64,000 nt of DNA from Sporosarcina luteola (GCF_023715535.1 NZ_JAMBOI010000002.1:434001-498000), one strand, 5' to 3'. Shown: positions 44,856 to 55,433, counted from the stretch's first letter. Notes: generated by a model not told the origin, from the sequence alone. Numbers and translations are program-made.

Positions 44856-46523
44856 ATGAAACTAATAAAGAATAATGAAACTGCCGTTTTCGCCCTAGGC
44901 GGACTTGGAGAAATCGGTAAAAACACATATTGTGTACAATTTCAGGATGAACTCATCCTCATCGATGCAGGCATCAAATTCCCTGAGGACGATTTACTTG
45001 GAATTGATTATGTCATTCCGGACTATACCTATTTGGAACGGAATATCGAAAAAATAAAAGGCCTATTCATTACGCACGGTCACGAGGACCATATCGGCGG
45101 GATTCCCTATTTGCTTCGCAAAATTAACATCCCGGTCTATGGTAGTAAATTGGCTCTCGGGCTGCTCCGTAACAAGCTTGACGAACACGGCCTTCTCAGA
45201 ACGACGAAAATGATTGAGTTCAAGGAAGAAGACGTATTCAAATTCAGGAAGACATCTGTCTCCTTCTTCAGGACAACCCATAGTATTCCCGATGCTTTCG
45301 GTGTCGTCGTCAAAACGCCATCAGGCAACATCGTCCATACCGGTGACTTCAAATTTGATTTCACACCAGTCGGCGAACCCGCAAACCTTGCGAAGATGGC
45401 TAAATTCGGTAGCGATGGAGTACTTTGTCTCCTATCCGACAGTACAAATGCGGAAGTTCCGAACTTCACGATGTCAGAGAGGAAAGTCGGCGATAGCTTA
45501 AATGAAATCTTCCGGAAAGTCGATGGAAGGATCATTTTTGCGACATTCGCCTCCAATATTCATAGGCTGCAGCAAGTAATTGAAGCGGCTGTACGATATG
45601 GCCGGAAAATTGCTGTATTCGGCCGAAGCATGGATAATGCCATCACGATTGGACGTGAACTTGGGTATATTAACGCACCAAAAGAGTTATTCGTAGACAC
45701 CCAGTCCCTCAATCGGCTGCCTGCCAGCGAAGTGATGATCCTTTGTACGGGAAGCCAAGGAGAACCGATGGCTGCACTATCCCGCATCGCAAACGGAACA
45801 CACCGTCAAGTGCAGATCCAACCAGGCGATACGGTCATCTTTTCGTCTTCGCCGATTCCTGGTAATACGTTGAGTGTCAATAAAACGATCAATGCTTTGT
45901 TCCGTGCCGGCGCAGAAGTCATTCACGGCGCACTGAATAACATCCATACATCGGGCCACGGCTCACAAGAAGAGCAGAAACTAATGCTCCGCTTAATTAA
46001 ACCGAAATATTTTATGCCGATCCACGGCGAATACCGCATGTTGAAGATGCACAAAGAGCTTGCCATCGGTTGCGACGTCGAACCGGACAACGTCTTCATC
46101 ATGAGCAACGGTGATGTGCTCGCTTTGACGGAAGATACAGCACGCATTGCCGGAAAAGTCCCTTCAGGAGACGTGTACATCGACGGCAGCGGCATCGGCG
46201 ATATCGGAAGTGTCGTATTGCGAGACCGTAAAATCCTGTCGGAAGACGGATTGGTTATCGTTGTTGCGACTGTCGACAAAAAGCGCAACAAAGTCGTTTC
46301 GGGACCTGATATCATCTCACGCGGATTTGTGTATATGAGAGAATCCGGAATGATGATCAGCGAAGCGCAGCATCTCCTTTCAAAGGAATTGAATAAGAAA
46401 CTCGCAAACTCTTCTGCAGATGCAGGTTCATTGAAAAGCGATATCATTGATATACTATCACCTTACTTATATGATCAGACAAAACGCAGACCGATGGTAC
46501 TCCCGGTTGTCATGGAAGTGTGA
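44856..46523 (+). CDS. rnjA: Ribonuclease J1
   Basis: A 555-residue metallo-beta-lactamase/beta-CASP RNase with 5'-exonuclease and endonuclease activity in mRNA decay and rRNA maturation. The zinc motifs [10 protein letters not shown] (about residue 74), HTGDFKFDF and the beta-CASP motifs (PIHGEYRML among them) are intact, and the C-terminal domain is complete. It follows rpoY directly and is closed by a strong terminator. Confidence 0.97.
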   Translation: MKLIKNNETAVFALGGLGEIGKNTYCVQFQDELILIDAGIKFPEDDLLGIDYVIPDYTYLERNIEKIKGLFITHGHEDHIGGIPYLLRKINIPVYGSKLALGLLRNKLDEHGLLRTTKMIEFKEEDVFKFRKTSVSFFRTTHSIPDAFGVVVKTPSGNIVHTGDFKFDFTPVGEPANLAKMAKFGSDGVLCLLSDSTNAEVPNFTMSERKVGDSLNEIFRKVDGRIIFATFASNIHRLQQVIEAAVRYGRKIAVFGRSMDNAITIGRELGYINAPKELFVDTQSLNRLPASEVMILCTGSQGEPMAALSRIANGTHRQVQIQPGDTVIFSSSPIPGNTLSVNKTINALFRAGAEVIHGALNNIHTSGHGSQEEQKLMLRLIKPKYFMPIHGEYRMLKMHKELAIGCDVEPDNVFIMSNGDVLALTEDTARIAGKVPSGDVYIDGSGIGDIGSVVLRDRKILSEDGLVIVVATVDKKRNKVVSGPDIISRGFVYMRESGMMISEAQHLLSKELNKKLANSSADAGSLKSDIIDILSPYLYDQTKRRPMVLPVVMEV

Positions 46524-46534
46524 TTGTAATAACG

Positions 46535-46571
46535 CCCCTCAAGTATTCAATAGACTTGAGGGTATTTTTTT
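46535..46571 (+). terminator. rnjA terminator
   Basis: CCCTCAAGT/ACTTGAGGG stem followed by TATTTTTTT. Confidence 0.92.
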
Positions 46572-46600
46572 GCAAAAAAATACCCTTCATCAATGAAGGG
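46571..46600 (-). terminator. ktrC terminator containing the stop codon
   Basis: Minus-strand CCCTTCAT-TG-ATGAAGGG followed by TATTTTTTT. The ktrC TGA lies in the hairpin apex, so the coding sequence forms the rising arm. Its T run overlaps the rnjA terminator tail. Confidence 0.85.
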
Positions 46601-47249
46601 CCTTCTTTTCAAATCTATGGATATCCAAATCGGATCCAATAACAATCAAAATGTCATTCAACTGAATTTCTTCAATCGCTTGCGGCGATACTAAGATTTG
46701 TGCATCACGCTTAATCGCAACAATGTTAACACCGTACTTTGCCCGGATATCGAGATCGATCAGCGTAGAACCGGCTAGTTTCTCATTCGCGCGAATCTCA
46801 GCAATCGAATATTCATCGGACAGCTCTAAGTAATCTAAAATATTATTGGAAACCAAATTGTTCGCAATCCGCTTCCCCATATCCCGTTCCGGGTGTACGA
46901 CTTGATCTGCGCCGATTTTTCGAAGAACCTTCGCATGGTAATCATTCTGCGCCTTAACAGTGATTCTTTTAACGCCAATCTCTTTCAGGATGAGCGTTGT
47001 CAAAATGCTCGCTTGAATATTTTCCCCGATCGCTACGACGACATGCTCAAAATTCCGGATCCCGAGTGACCTGAGTGCAGATTCATCAGTCGTATCGGCC
47101 GCCACTGCTGTTGTCGCAATCTGTGCAAACTCATCGACCCGATCAGGCGAAATATCGATCGCCATGACATCTGCATCCAATTCCACTAGCTCATTAACGA
47201 TGCTTCCCCCAAATCGTCCCAGTCCAATGACGACAAATTCCTTTTTCAT
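46590..47249 (-). CDS. ktrC: Potassium uptake regulatory subunit KtrC (TrkA family)
   Basis: A 219-residue cytosolic ring subunit gating a KtrD/KtrB potassium channel. The N-terminal RCK domain has the nucleotide motif VIGLGRFGGS and acidic AIDISPDRV; the C-terminal RCK_C domain (about residues 135-219) is the known c-di-AMP site in homologues. No ktrB/D gene is adjacent, which is normal for KtrC. The ATG at 47249 follows TGGAGCGGG. It converges on rnjA, as ykqB is near rnjA in B. subtilis. Confidence 0.94.
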   Translation of the reverse strand: MKKEFVVIGLGRFGGSIVNELVELDADVMAIDISPDRVDEFAQIATTAVAADTTDESALRSLGIRNFEHVVVAIGENIQASILTTLILKEIGVKRITVKAQNDYHAKVLRKIGADQVVHPERDMGKRIANNLVSNNILDYLELSDEYSIAEIRANEKLAGSTLIDLDIRAKYGVNIVAIKRDAQILVSPQAIEEIQLNDILIVIGSDLDIHRFEKKALH

Positions 47250-47340
47250 ACGATCCCGCTCCAATCCGATTCATGGATGAAATTAGTGTATCACATAATT
47301 TTCACAGGAAAAAGAAAAGACGACCTTACTGTCGGCCGCC

Positions 47341-47790
47341 TCATCTCCTCATTTCATTCAATAACCGGTCAATGCGTTTTTTCAGCATGTTCATTCCACT
47401 TCTATCTGTTTGGAAATGGCGCAGACGCCCCACTTTATCAAAAATATAATAAGCTGGGACAAATTGATTGCCGAACGCCTCGGTCAACTTTAAATTATCG
47501 TCAACAAAAATCGATTGAGTCATACCGTGCTGCGCTGCAACTTTTTTGATTTGTTGCAAGTTCCTATCTTCTTCCGATCGAGGCATATGCACAGCGATCA
47601 TATTCAGCCGATCTTTATATCGGTTTTGAAGACCGGTTAAATATGGCATATCTTCTTTGCATGCACGACAGCTGATGGACCAAAAATGGATGAGTGTCGG
47701 TTTTTCACCAATGAGGTCCTCTCTTTCACACCGCCCATTCAGCCAAGTCGTTGCACCATACAACTCAGGCATCTGCTCATGCAATTTCAT
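47341..47790 (-). CDS. ykuV: Thiol-disulfide oxidoreductase YkuV
   Basis: A 149-residue thioredoxin-fold protein beginning MKLHEQMPELYGATTWLNG, with redox motif CRAC in HFWSISCRACKEDMP and cis-Pro in FVPAYYIFD. There is no signal peptide or membrane anchor, so it acts in the cytoplasm, unlike ResA. The sequence pattern, including AVHMPRSEED, matches B. subtilis YkuV closely. It is divergent from the CorA-like gene. Confidence 0.92.
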   Translation of the reverse strand: MKLHEQMPELYGATTWLNGRCEREDLIGEKPTLIHFWSISCRACKEDMPYLTGLQNRYKDRLNMIAVHMPRSEEDRNLQQIKKVAAQHGMTQSIFVDDNLKLTEAFGNQFVPAYYIFDKVGRLRHFQTDRSGMNMLKKRIDRLLNEMRR

Positions 47791-47937
47791 TACTTATCCT
47801 CCTCCGGATAAAAAATCTCACAGCTTATTCTATGCCGAAAGATTCGAATCCGGAATGAAATGTTTAGTCCCGCATTGACTAAGGAAATGCTATAGTAAGT
47901 GACTTGTTATCAAAAACGACTGAAGGTAGGCAATGCA

Positions 47938-49398
47938 ATGCCAATACAACAGAATGTGGAAAAACTGAATATAATTCGCTCCCATATGTCATTCCTTCTA
48001 CCATTTGGATTTGATCAGCTGAAAAGACAGGAAACAATCGATAGCTTGGAATCGAATGGATACACTTATTTTCATATTGATGAAGATGCCGACCATGAGA
48101 CCGAAATGTATGGCTATGGAATTGAAGTTGTTGGCAAAGAACTCGAACAATACTTCTATCCATATATCGAACATAAACTTTTCCCCGGGTCGCCTGATAA
48201 AAAAGGATTCCACCGGTACACTTCAGTTATCAAAATAGATCATATCATGCAGATAAGGGATGAACGGCATGAGTTTCAAATAAGGAGCATCGATGTCATT
48301 CTCGGTCCGTTCGGAATCGCGTTCCTAGCGTTGCGTGTTAATATGCAGGATATACCCGCGGACTTAAGCGACGTCCTTGATTTCATTCAACATTTTCGGG
48401 CAATTGAACCGAATCTGAAGGAAAGCAAGGGTGCAATGATCATCATCCCTGAAACAAGACAAACGTTCACCATCCGTGATTACTTATTCGGATATTTATG
48501 CCCTTTTATGGAAAAGGCAGTGTTACACGATAAGAAATTGAAAGGTCATTTTGGCTCACTTCCCTATTTTGAGGATGAAAGGATGTTTGTTTCATCTTTC
48601 CTCATCGCGGAAACTGGTGCATCCATCTCAGAAGATCAACTGTATCGAATAGGCAACTTGAATGGCAGAAGACCCGACGGAGTTCCTTTCATTTCAGCAA
48701 CGAACCCTGACTACATCCGGCGTTCCTTATCGCATTCGCTGCATGACCGTTGGGCTCCACACATGTATATGATAGCGACTGAGCATGGCTATTCTGTCGT
48801 AACCAATCGGCCGGCAGATGAATTGATGAATGAATTATCCCAATTCATGGGAACTCACTATTATAATTTGCTGCTTCATTACTTCTATAAAATCATGCTA
48901 TTACGCGTCTCATTTGAATACAGTGAAATCGACTGGAAGAAGGACGAGTATTACGTCAGGTCGCTCATTCAGCTCATCAGTGTATTTTCATCGTCCTATT
49001 ACTTCAAAGAAATCAGCACCCGGTCGGAAGGCAAGGAATTGGCGGAGATGTTCAGAAAAACCTTTCTCATCGATCCCCTTTTCAATGAAGTGAGCAATAC
49101 TTTGCAGGAATTATATAAGAGCCAGGAAAATAACCAAGCCGGTCGATTAAATATGCTTCTATTCGTGTTGACGATATTTACAGTCATATCTGGAATTTAT
49201 GGTATGAACCTTGTCATTCCTGACTGGGAGGCTCCTTCTGGTTGGAAGGAATATCCCTCCTACACGGTCTTCGAATGGATTTCGTTAATTACTGCCGTTA
49301 CTGGCATCGGATTGTCGGCTTATTTGATCATTTCCACTTTCGGCAAAATGTATTTGCGAAGGCGGCGCCGGAATAAACTTGACATGCTTGACCAATAG
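47938..49398 (+). CDS. CorA-like membrane protein with a large divergent cytoplasmic domain
   Basis: A 486-residue protein. The C-terminus has two hydrophobic helices, the first ending in IFTVISGIYGMNL, which carries the GMN signature of CorA magnesium channels; a basic RRRRR tail follows. The preceding ~400 residues are mostly charged and hydrophilic and do not look like a standard CorA domain by eye; they are also about 150 residues longer than usual. ATG 47938 follows GAAGGTAGG. Metal transport is the likely role, but specificity is not visible. A terminator follows. Confidence 0.78.
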   Translation: MPIQQNVEKLNIIRSHMSFLLPFGFDQLKRQETIDSLESNGYTYFHIDEDADHETEMYGYGIEVVGKELEQYFYPYIEHKLFPGSPDKKGFHRYTSVIKIDHIMQIRDERHEFQIRSIDVILGPFGIAFLALRVNMQDIPADLSDVLDFIQHFRAIEPNLKESKGAMIIIPETRQTFTIRDYLFGYLCPFMEKAVLHDKKLKGHFGSLPYFEDERMFVSSFLIAETGASISEDQLYRIGNLNGRRPDGVPFISATNPDYIRRSLSHSLHDRWAPHMYMIATEHGYSVVTNRPADELMNELSQFMGTHYYNLLLHYFYKIMLLRVSFEYSEIDWKKDEYYVRSLIQLISVFSSSYYFKEISTRSEGKELAEMFRKTFLIDPLFNEVSNTLQELYKSQENNQAGRLNMLLFVLTIFTVISGIYGMNLVIPDWEAPSGWKEYPSYTVFEWISLITAVTGIGLSAYLIISTFGKMYLRRRRRNKLDMLDQ

Positions 49399-49409
49399 AT
49401 ACAGTACCT

Positions 49410-49444
49410 TGCCGGAATCCTGAAAATGGATTTCGGCATTTTTA
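49410..49444 (+). terminator. CorA-like gene terminator
   Basis: TGCCGGAATCC/GGATTTCGGCA stem followed by TTTTTAC. Confidence 0.85.
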
Positions 49445-49453
49445 CTAAACATC

Positions 49454-49481
49454 TTGATTTCCAACTAGTATTTTGTATAAT
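49454..49481 (+). promoter_or_regulatory. Sigma-A promoter of the xre-potABCD operon
   Basis: TTGATT (49454-49459) and TATAAT (49476-49481) with 16-base spacing. Just downstream, GTTTCTAGTAAAC and TACTAAAC lie in the leader and could be operator half-sites for the regulator encoded next. Confidence 0.65.
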
Positions 49482-49552
49482 GAAGTAGGTTTCTAGTAAA
49501 CAGAAAGTACAGTAATACTAAACTCCATGATCCAAGGAAGGAATTGACGTTC

Positions 49553-50095
49553 ATGCATATCGGGAGTAAAATTAAAAGTCTTCGCTTAAAAAAAGGGCTT
49601 ACCCAGGAGGAATTGGGAGAGAGAACCGACCTGACGAAAGGGTACATCTCTCAATTGGAGCGGGAACTCACCTCCCCTTCCATCGAAACGCTATTTTCCC
49701 TCTTGGAAGTGCTAGGCACAACACCGAAGGAATTTTTTGATGAACCGAAGAAAAACATGAAAGTCGTCTTCTCGCCAGCCGATCAAACCACTTACGTCAA
49801 TGATGAATTAAAGTATAGCATCCGCTGGCTCGTTCCACGTTCGAATGAAAACGAAATGGAACCGATCTTTATCACATTCTCGAGGAATGGAGAATTCAAA
49901 CGTTTTGAACCCTCACTTGCCGAAACATTCATCTATGTCCTTTTGGGTAAAGTGGAAATCGAGCTAGGTAGCAGGACTTTCACAGCTGTAGAGGGAGATT
50001 CGGTCTATTATGAAGCGTCTGATCATCATCGAATATCGAATGCCAACGATGGCCCGAGTGAGTTGCTCCTTGTAGCGACTGAATCTTATTTATGA
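49553..50095 (+). CDS. Xre-family regulator with cupin domain
   Basis: A 180-residue regulator with an N-terminal helix-turn-helix ([20 protein letters not shown], about residues 16-36) and a C-terminal cupin sensor domain (about 105-175, [20 protein letters not shown]). This architecture is that of PuuR-type polyamine regulators. The ATG at 49553 is 9 bases from AAGGAAGGA; the upstream TTG is too close. potA begins 16 bases after its stop, so it is the first gene of the polyamine uptake operon and probably autoregulates it. Confidence 0.9.
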   Translation: MHIGSKIKSLRLKKGLTQEELGERTDLTKGYISQLERELTSPSIETLFSLLEVLGTTPKEFFDEPKKNMKVVFSPADQTTYVNDELKYSIRWLVPRSNENEMEPIFITFSRNGEFKRFEPSLAETFIYVLLGKVEIELGSRTFTAVEGDSVYYEASDHHRISNANDGPSELLLVATESYL

Positions 50096-50111
50096 AGGGG
50101 GAAATACCAAA

Positions 50112-51215
50112 ATGACAAATCAGCCAATTATTCGTTTTGATAATGTCGTGAAAAAATACGGCGACGGGACAACAGTACTGGATAAGGTCTCATTTGAATT
50201 AGAACGTGGAAAATTTTATACACTATTAGGCCCTTCCGGTTGTGGGAAGACGACAATTCTTCGCTTGATAGCAGGTTTTATCGAGCCGACGGCAGGCTCC
50301 ATTCATTTTAATGGAAAAAAGATCAACAATGTCCCGGCAAATGAACGTCAAGTAAATACAGTCTTTCAGGACTATGCCCTATTCCCCCACTTGAATGTCT
50401 ATGAAAATATCGCATTCGGGTTACGCATCAAAAAAGTGAAAAAGGACGAAATCGATACAAGGGTGAAAGAAGCATTGAAATTCGTCAACTTGGCAGGCTA
50501 CGAAAATCGAGAAATTACGGAAATGTCCGGTGGGCAACGGCAAAGGGTTGCGATTGCACGTGCCATCGTCAATGACCCCGAAGTGATTCTGCTCGATGAG
50601 CCACTATCCGCTCTCGATTTGAAGCTTCGGTCTGAAATGCAGTACGAACTAAGGGAGCTGCAGCAGCGTCTCGGCAAGACATTTGTCTTCGTTACGCACG
50701 ATCAGGAGGAAGCGCTCGCCATGTCCGATGAAATCTTCGTCATGAATATGGGTGCTATCCAACAATCCGGCACCCCTCTCGACATCTATGATGAACCGAT
50801 CAACCGCTTCGTCGCAGACTTCATTGGTGAATCGAATATTGTTCCCGGGATGATGATTGAGGATTACGTCGTCGAGTTTACAGGAAAACGATTCAACTGT
50901 GCGGATGCGGGGCTTCAGCCCAATGAGAAAGTCGACATCGTCCTTCGCCCGGAAGATTTGGAAATCACGACTGTCGATAAAGGGAAATTGAATGTGACAG
51001 TAGATACACAATTGTTCCGAGGAGTGCATTATGAACTTTCGACATACGATCAGGACGGCAATGAATGGCTTGTCCATTCCACGAAGAAAGCGGAAGTCGG
51101 CGAGAAAATCGGTCTTGATTTCGACCCTGAAGACATTCACGTCATGCGGTTGAACGAATCTGAGGAAGATTACGATGCAAGGCTTGAATCCTACGGAGTG
51201 AACGCCGATGAATAA
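50112..51215 (+). CDS. potA: Spermidine/putrescine ABC transporter ATPase PotA
   Basis: A 367-residue ABC ATPase: Walker [10 protein letters not shown] (about residue 40), signature [14 protein letters not shown], Walker [13 protein letters not shown], then a TOBE regulatory domain (about 235-345). It powers polyamine import through PotB/PotC. It begins after GAAGGGGG and overlaps potB by 8 bases. Confidence 0.96.
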   Translation: MTNQPIIRFDNVVKKYGDGTTVLDKVSFELERGKFYTLLGPSGCGKTTILRLIAGFIEPTAGSIHFNGKKINNVPANERQVNTVFQDYALFPHLNVYENIAFGLRIKKVKKDEIDTRVKEALKFVNLAGYENREITEMSGGQRQRVAIARAIVNDPEVILLDEPLSALDLKLRSEMQYELRELQQRLGKTFVFVTHDQEEALAMSDEIFVMNMGAIQQSGTPLDIYDEPINRFVADFIGESNIVPGMMIEDYVVEFTGKRFNCADAGLQPNEKVDIVLRPEDLEITTVDKGKLNVTVDTQLFRGVHYELSTYDQDGNEWLVHSTKKAEVGEKIGLDFDPEDIHVMRLNESEEDYDARLESYGVNADE

Positions 51216-52032
51216 GTCCCGCCTGCGCTCAATTTACTCGATCCCTTATACAGCGTGGATCCTATTGTTCGTCTTGGCACCGATTGCATTGATCGTCTAT
51301 TATTCGTTTTTCGACTTGGCGGGCAACTTCACGCTGGCAAATTACCGTAACTTCTTCACTTCCGTTTATCTAAAATTGACGATCAGCTCGTTTTGGTATG
51401 CATTCCTCATTACGCTCTTTTCATTGCTGATCGCCTATCCGACGGCGTACTTGATCACGAAGACGAAGCATAAGCAGCTCTGGCTTCTGCTCATCATCAT
51501 CCCTTCGTGGATCAACCTTTTACTGAAGACTTACGCCTTCATCGGTTTGATGGGGCTATACGGACCGTTGAATGCATTTTTGGAAGCTGTCGGTATTGGC
51601 AAGCAGCAAATCCTGTTCACCGACTTCAGCTTCGTATTCGTATCGGTCTACATTTTCATTCCGTTCATGATTTTGCCGATATTCAATGCACTCGATAAAT
51701 TGAATCCTGCATTGATCGATGCGTCACGCGATCTCGGTGCTGACTCTTGGACAACCTTCAGAAGAGTCATATGGCCATTGACAACAAATGGAGTGAAATC
51801 AGGCATTCAAGTCGTCTTCATTCCTGCCTTGTCATTGTTCATGATTACAAGGCTTATTGCTGGAAATAAAATCATCACGTTAGGAACAGCCATTGAACAG
51901 CAATTCCTAGTGACGCAAAACTGGGGAATGGGCTCGACGATCGCCGTATTCCTCATCGTCTTCATGTTCATCATCATGCTCGTCACAAAAGGTAAAGAAA
52001 AGGGGGCGTCGGACAATGGAAAGGCTAGGTAA
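51208..52032 (+). CDS. potB: Spermidine/putrescine ABC permease PotB
   Basis: A 274-residue permease with six hydrophobic segments and the EAA loop [20 protein letters not shown] that docks on PotA. It overlaps potA at the start and potC by 17 bases at the end, indicating tight translational coupling. Confidence 0.95.
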   Translation: MNKSRLRSIYSIPYTAWILLFVLAPIALIVYYSFFDLAGNFTLANYRNFFTSVYLKLTISSFWYAFLITLFSLLIAYPTAYLITKTKHKQLWLLLIIIPSWINLLLKTYAFIGLMGLYGPLNAFLEAVGIGKQQILFTDFSFVFVSVYIFIPFMILPIFNALDKLNPALIDASRDLGADSWTTFRRVIWPLTTNGVKSGIQVVFIPALSLFMITRLIAGNKIITLGTAIEQQFLVTQNWGMGSTIAVFLIVFMFIIMLVTKGKEKGASDNGKAR

Positions 52033-52816
52033 ACTTCCTAAACTGTATTTAGCGATTGTCTTCATTATCCTGTATGCCCCGATCTTCTATCTGATTTTCT
52101 ACTCCTTCAACTCGGGCGGCGGCATGTCCAATTTCGAAGAATTCACATGGGAGCATTATGCGGCAGTATTTGAGGATAAACGGTTGATTATCATCGTCCT
52201 CAATACAATCATCATCGCCCTGCTGTCCGCGTTATTATCGACGACAATCGGCGTGATTGGTGCATTGGCAATTTATTTCATGCGAAATAAAAAAATGAGA
52301 AATGCAGTGCTTTCCTTGAATAATATTTTGATGGTAAGCCCTGACGTCATCATCGGCGCATCATTCCTGATTCTATTTACGATGATCGGTGTGAAGCTCG
52401 GATTTGCTTCTGTACTGATTTCCCATATTGCCTTCAGTATTCCAATTGTTGTCATTATGGTATTGCCAAAGCTATCCGAGATGAATACTTCATTGATAGA
52501 TGCAGCACTCGATCTTGGTGCGTCCAGGAAGGATGTTATGACAAGGGTCATCCTTCCATTCATAAAACCGGGGATCTTTGCTGGATTCTTCCTCGCTTTG
52601 ACGTATTCGCTTGATGACTTTGCTGTAACGTTTTTCGTAACGGGCAATGGATTCTCTACATTGTCTGTTGAAATTTACTCAATGGCAAGAACAGGCATCA
52701 GTTTGACGATCAATGCCCTATCAGGACTCATCTTTATCGTTACAGTCGCTTTAGTCATCGGTTACTATGCAATTAACCGCAAAACGAAGATGCCTCTCAC
52801 GGGGGTGAAGAAATGA
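52016..52816 (+). CDS. potC: Spermidine/putrescine ABC permease PotC
   Basis: A 266-residue permease with six hydrophobic segments, an EAA loop (DAALDLGASRKDVMTRVILP) and the PotC-like N-terminus YAPIFYLIFYSFNSG. Its ATG lies inside potB after AAGGGGGCG, and it overlaps potD by 4 bases (ATGA). Confidence 0.95.
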   Translation: MERLGKLPKLYLAIVFIILYAPIFYLIFYSFNSGGGMSNFEEFTWEHYAAVFEDKRLIIIVLNTIIIALLSALLSTTIGVIGALAIYFMRNKKMRNAVLSLNNILMVSPDVIIGASFLILFTMIGVKLGFASVLISHIAFSIPIVVIMVLPKLSEMNTSLIDAALDLGASRKDVMTRVILPFIKPGIFAGFFLALTYSLDDFAVTFFVTGNGFSTLSVEIYSMARTGISLTINALSGLIFIVTVALVIGYYAINRKTKMPLTGVKK

Positions 52817-53883
52817 AATCGATTATCCAATCAGCAATCCTGATTCTTATCGTATCCGGCATATTGCTATTCATCAATGCCGAGTTGAACAAAGGGAGCA
52901 AATCGGGCACAGGCACGATAACTGTTTATAATTGGGGAGAATATATCGATCCGGATCTTATCAAGCAATTCGAAGAGGAGACAGGCATAAAAGTCATTTA
53001 TGAAACATTCGATTCGAATGAAGGGATGATGAGTAAGATCGAACAAGGCGGCACGGCATACGATATTTCCGTTCCATCTGAATATATGATTGAGATGATG
53101 AAGGAAAAGAATCTTCTGCTTCCGATCGACTACAGTAAAATCCCGAATATCAAACATATCGATCCATATTTCCTGGATCTGCCTTTCGATCCGGGCAACC
53201 AGTTTTCGGTCCCTTACTTCTGGGGAACAGTAGGAATCGCCTATAATCCGACGTTACTCGAGGGGCAAACGTTCGAAAGCTGGGATGACCTATGGGACCC
53301 TTCCTTGAAGCAACGCGTCATACTTGTCGATAGTGCTAGAGAAACAATCGGCATGGGACTGAATTCATTGGGCTACTCCCTAAACTCGACCGACCTAGGA
53401 GAGCTTCGGGAAGCCACGGATAAACTGAAGATGTTAAGCCCGAATGTAAAAGCGGTCATCGGTGATGAAGTCACTCAGCTTATGGTCAATAGTGAAGCTG
53501 CCGTCTCATTGACATGGTCAGGACAGGCAGCTGATATGATGTATGAAAATGAGGATATCGATTATGTTGTTCCAGAGGAAGGATCGAATTTATGGTTCGA
53601 CAATATCGTCATTCCGAAAACCGCAAAAAACATTGACGGAGCGCATGCTTTCATCAACTTCATGTTAGACCCTGAAGTTGCAGCTCAAAATGCCGATTAT
53701 GTTGGCTACTCTACGCCAAATTTATCTGCGCTTGACTTGATGGATCCGGAAGTTGTCGAAGATGAACGTTTTTATCCTGACGTAGAGACGAGATCCCACT
53801 TGGAAGTGTATAAAAATTTAGGACTTGAATTATTAGGTGTTTATAATGAGCTTTTCTTAGAATTCAAAATGGATATGAAGTGA
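52813..53883 (+). CDS. potD: Spermidine/putrescine-binding protein PotD
   Basis: A 356-residue periplasmic-binding-protein-type receptor. After an N-terminal hydrophobic helix (about residues 4-22) the mature part starts with TITVYNWGEYIDPDL, the usual PotD opening, and keeps PYFWGTVGIAYNP and LTWSGQAADMMYEN. There is no cysteine anywhere in the protein, so it cannot be lipidated; it must be held by an uncleaved signal anchor or be released. It is the last gene of the operon, before a strong terminator. Confidence 0.94.
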   Translation: MKSIIQSAILILIVSGILLFINAELNKGSKSGTGTITVYNWGEYIDPDLIKQFEEETGIKVIYETFDSNEGMMSKIEQGGTAYDISVPSEYMIEMMKEKNLLLPIDYSKIPNIKHIDPYFLDLPFDPGNQFSVPYFWGTVGIAYNPTLLEGQTFESWDDLWDPSLKQRVILVDSARETIGMGLNSLGYSLNSTDLGELREATDKLKMLSPNVKAVIGDEVTQLMVNSEAAVSLTWSGQAADMMYENEDIDYVVPEEGSNLWFDNIVIPKTAKNIDGAHAFINFMLDPEVAAQNADYVGYSTPNLSALDLMDPEVVEDERFYPDVETRSHLEVYKNLGLELLGVYNELFLEFKMDMK

Positions 53884-53889
53884 TTCGGT

Positions 53890-53932
53890 AACGCCCTTAA
53901 ACTGCAATATTGTTTAAGGGCGTTATCCGTTT
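53890..53932 (+). terminator. pot operon terminator
   Basis: AACGCCCTTAAAC and GTTTAAGGGCGTT make a perfect 13-bp stem. The T tract is short (ATCCGTTT). Confidence 0.8.
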
Positions 53933-54014
53933 ACGTGAGTAGGCCTTTCCATTAAGTGTTATTGTGTTTTTATGGTAAGATGTTTCAATAACACGAAATA
54001 GATAGAGGGGCTGG

Positions 54015-55220
54015 TTGCCTTTGGTTGAGAAGCAAACAAATAATTTGGCGTTATACATTTTGATGTTTAATATGTTCATAGCTATGGCGGGCATCGGTCT
54101 TATTATCCCAATCATGCCTGAGTTTTTAGGCACATTCGGCGTTGCCGGAAAAGTGCTCGGATTCCTGATCGCAATCTTTTCATTCGCGCAATTCATCTTT
54201 TCACCGATATCAGGGGATTTATCAGACCGGCATGGAAGAAAGAAAATCATCATACTTGGTTTGTTCATTTATGGTTCAGCCCAATTTGCGTTCAGTTTAT
54301 CGACTGAACTATGGATGCTATTTGCAGCCCGGTTCTTTTCCGGTATGGGAGCAGCGTTCATCATCCCACCGATGATGGCGTTTGTTGCGGATATCACTAC
54401 ATTGGAAGGACGAGGCAGGGGTATGGGATTGCTAGGAGCTTCCATGTCACTCGGCTTCATGATCGGACCTGGGATCGGTGGATTCCTATCGAAGATCAGT
54501 CTGTTTTTCCCGTTTTATTTCGCAGCGGGGGCTGCAATATTTGCAGCCATTCTTTCGATTTTCATTTTACCTAATCCCGCGCCAGTCGTTTCAGCCGACA
54601 AGGTAGCAGTGAAGCAGGAAAATCTCTTTAAACAATTGAAAAAGTCGACAACAACGCCTTATTTCGTCATGTTGATTGTCATGTTCGTCTTTTCCTTCGG
54701 GCTCGCGAATTTCCAATCGACGATTTCCTTGTATGTCGACCATAAGTATGGATATACCCCTTCTCAAATTGCGGTATTGATTACGGTCGGAGGTTTTGTA
54801 GGTGTTATTGTGCAGACTTTCGTCATCAATCCGCTGTTTAAAAGATTCGGGGAAATGCGTGTGATTCTTTTCAACTTGGTCGTAGCAGCTGTTTCAATGA
54901 TGGCCATTCTATTCGTCGATTTATTTTGGACAATCCTTTTTGTCGCAACGATCTTCTCGACGGCAACTTCCCTGCTTCGGCCAGCGGTCAATACACTCGT
55001 ATCGAAGCTTGCCGGTGAGGAGCAAGGGTATGCGGCAGGGATGATGAATGCTTATATGAGTTTAGGGAATATGGTCGGCCCCGCGCTTGCCGGATCCATT
55101 TTTGATATCAATATTACATTCCCTTATTTCCTCGGCACCGCCATCCTCCTCATCTGTTTCGGAATTGCGACTGTCTGGTCCAGAAAGAACACACTTCTCC
55201 TCGCTTCGACGAGAACATAA
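54015..55220 (+). CDS. MFS multidrug-type exporter
   Basis: A 401-residue, 12-helix major facilitator transporter. Motif A appears as GDLSDRHGRKKIIILG (loop 2-3) and the antiporter motif C as LGASMSLGFMIGPGIGG (helix 5), which marks drug/proton antiporters of the Bmr/Blt/NorA group. The substrate cannot be named. The start is TTG, at 54015 or 54021 (MVEKQTNN); the second has better spacing from GAGGGG. No regulator is adjacent. It ends at a long terminator hairpin. Confidence 0.88.
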   Translation: MPLVEKQTNNLALYILMFNMFIAMAGIGLIIPIMPEFLGTFGVAGKVLGFLIAIFSFAQFIFSPISGDLSDRHGRKKIIILGLFIYGSAQFAFSLSTELWMLFAARFFSGMGAAFIIPPMMAFVADITTLEGRGRGMGLLGASMSLGFMIGPGIGGFLSKISLFFPFYFAAGAAIFAAILSIFILPNPAPVVSADKVAVKQENLFKQLKKSTTTPYFVMLIVMFVFSFGLANFQSTISLYVDHKYGYTPSQIAVLITVGGFVGVIVQTFVINPLFKRFGEMRVILFNLVVAAVSMMAILFVDLFWTILFVATIFSTATSLLRPAVNTLVSKLAGEEQGYAAGMMNAYMSLGNMVGPALAGSIFDINITFPYFLGTAILLICFGIATVWSRKNTLLLASTRT

Positions 55221-55222
55221 AC

Positions 55223-55280
55223 GAAAAGGGGCTTTCCAGAAAGTCGGTGAAAACTGACTTTCTGTGATAGCCCCTTTTCT
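55223..55280 (+). terminator. MFS gene terminator
   Basis: A long interrupted stem: AAAAGGGGCT with AGCCCCTTTT outside, and AGAAAGTC with GACTTTCT inside. Confidence 0.8.
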
Positions 55281-55357
55281 GTAGTTGAATAATTTGAGAT
55301 GTCCCTTGAAACGTTGCTTTCCGTTCCAGGCGCACGCTTTCCGGGGGGCGGGCGGTG

Positions 55358-55421
55358 AGCCAATCGAACAGCGAAGGGTTCGATTTGCCGTATTTCTGCG
55401 CCTTTTGCAGAAATTAAGGCA
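55358..55421. repeat. Repeat family B, copy 2
   Basis: Sixty of 64 positions match B1 (11873-11936), same orientation, with both hairpins perfectly conserved; three of the four differences fall in the second loop. It lies inside repeat A2. Confidence 0.88.
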
Positions 55422-55433
55422 TCCCGGACTTTC

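Noticed and set aside
49482..49552. A riboswitch in the leader of the xre-potABCD operon
   Set aside because: The leader is only about 65 bases, with short half-sites and no conserved aptamer structure or terminator.
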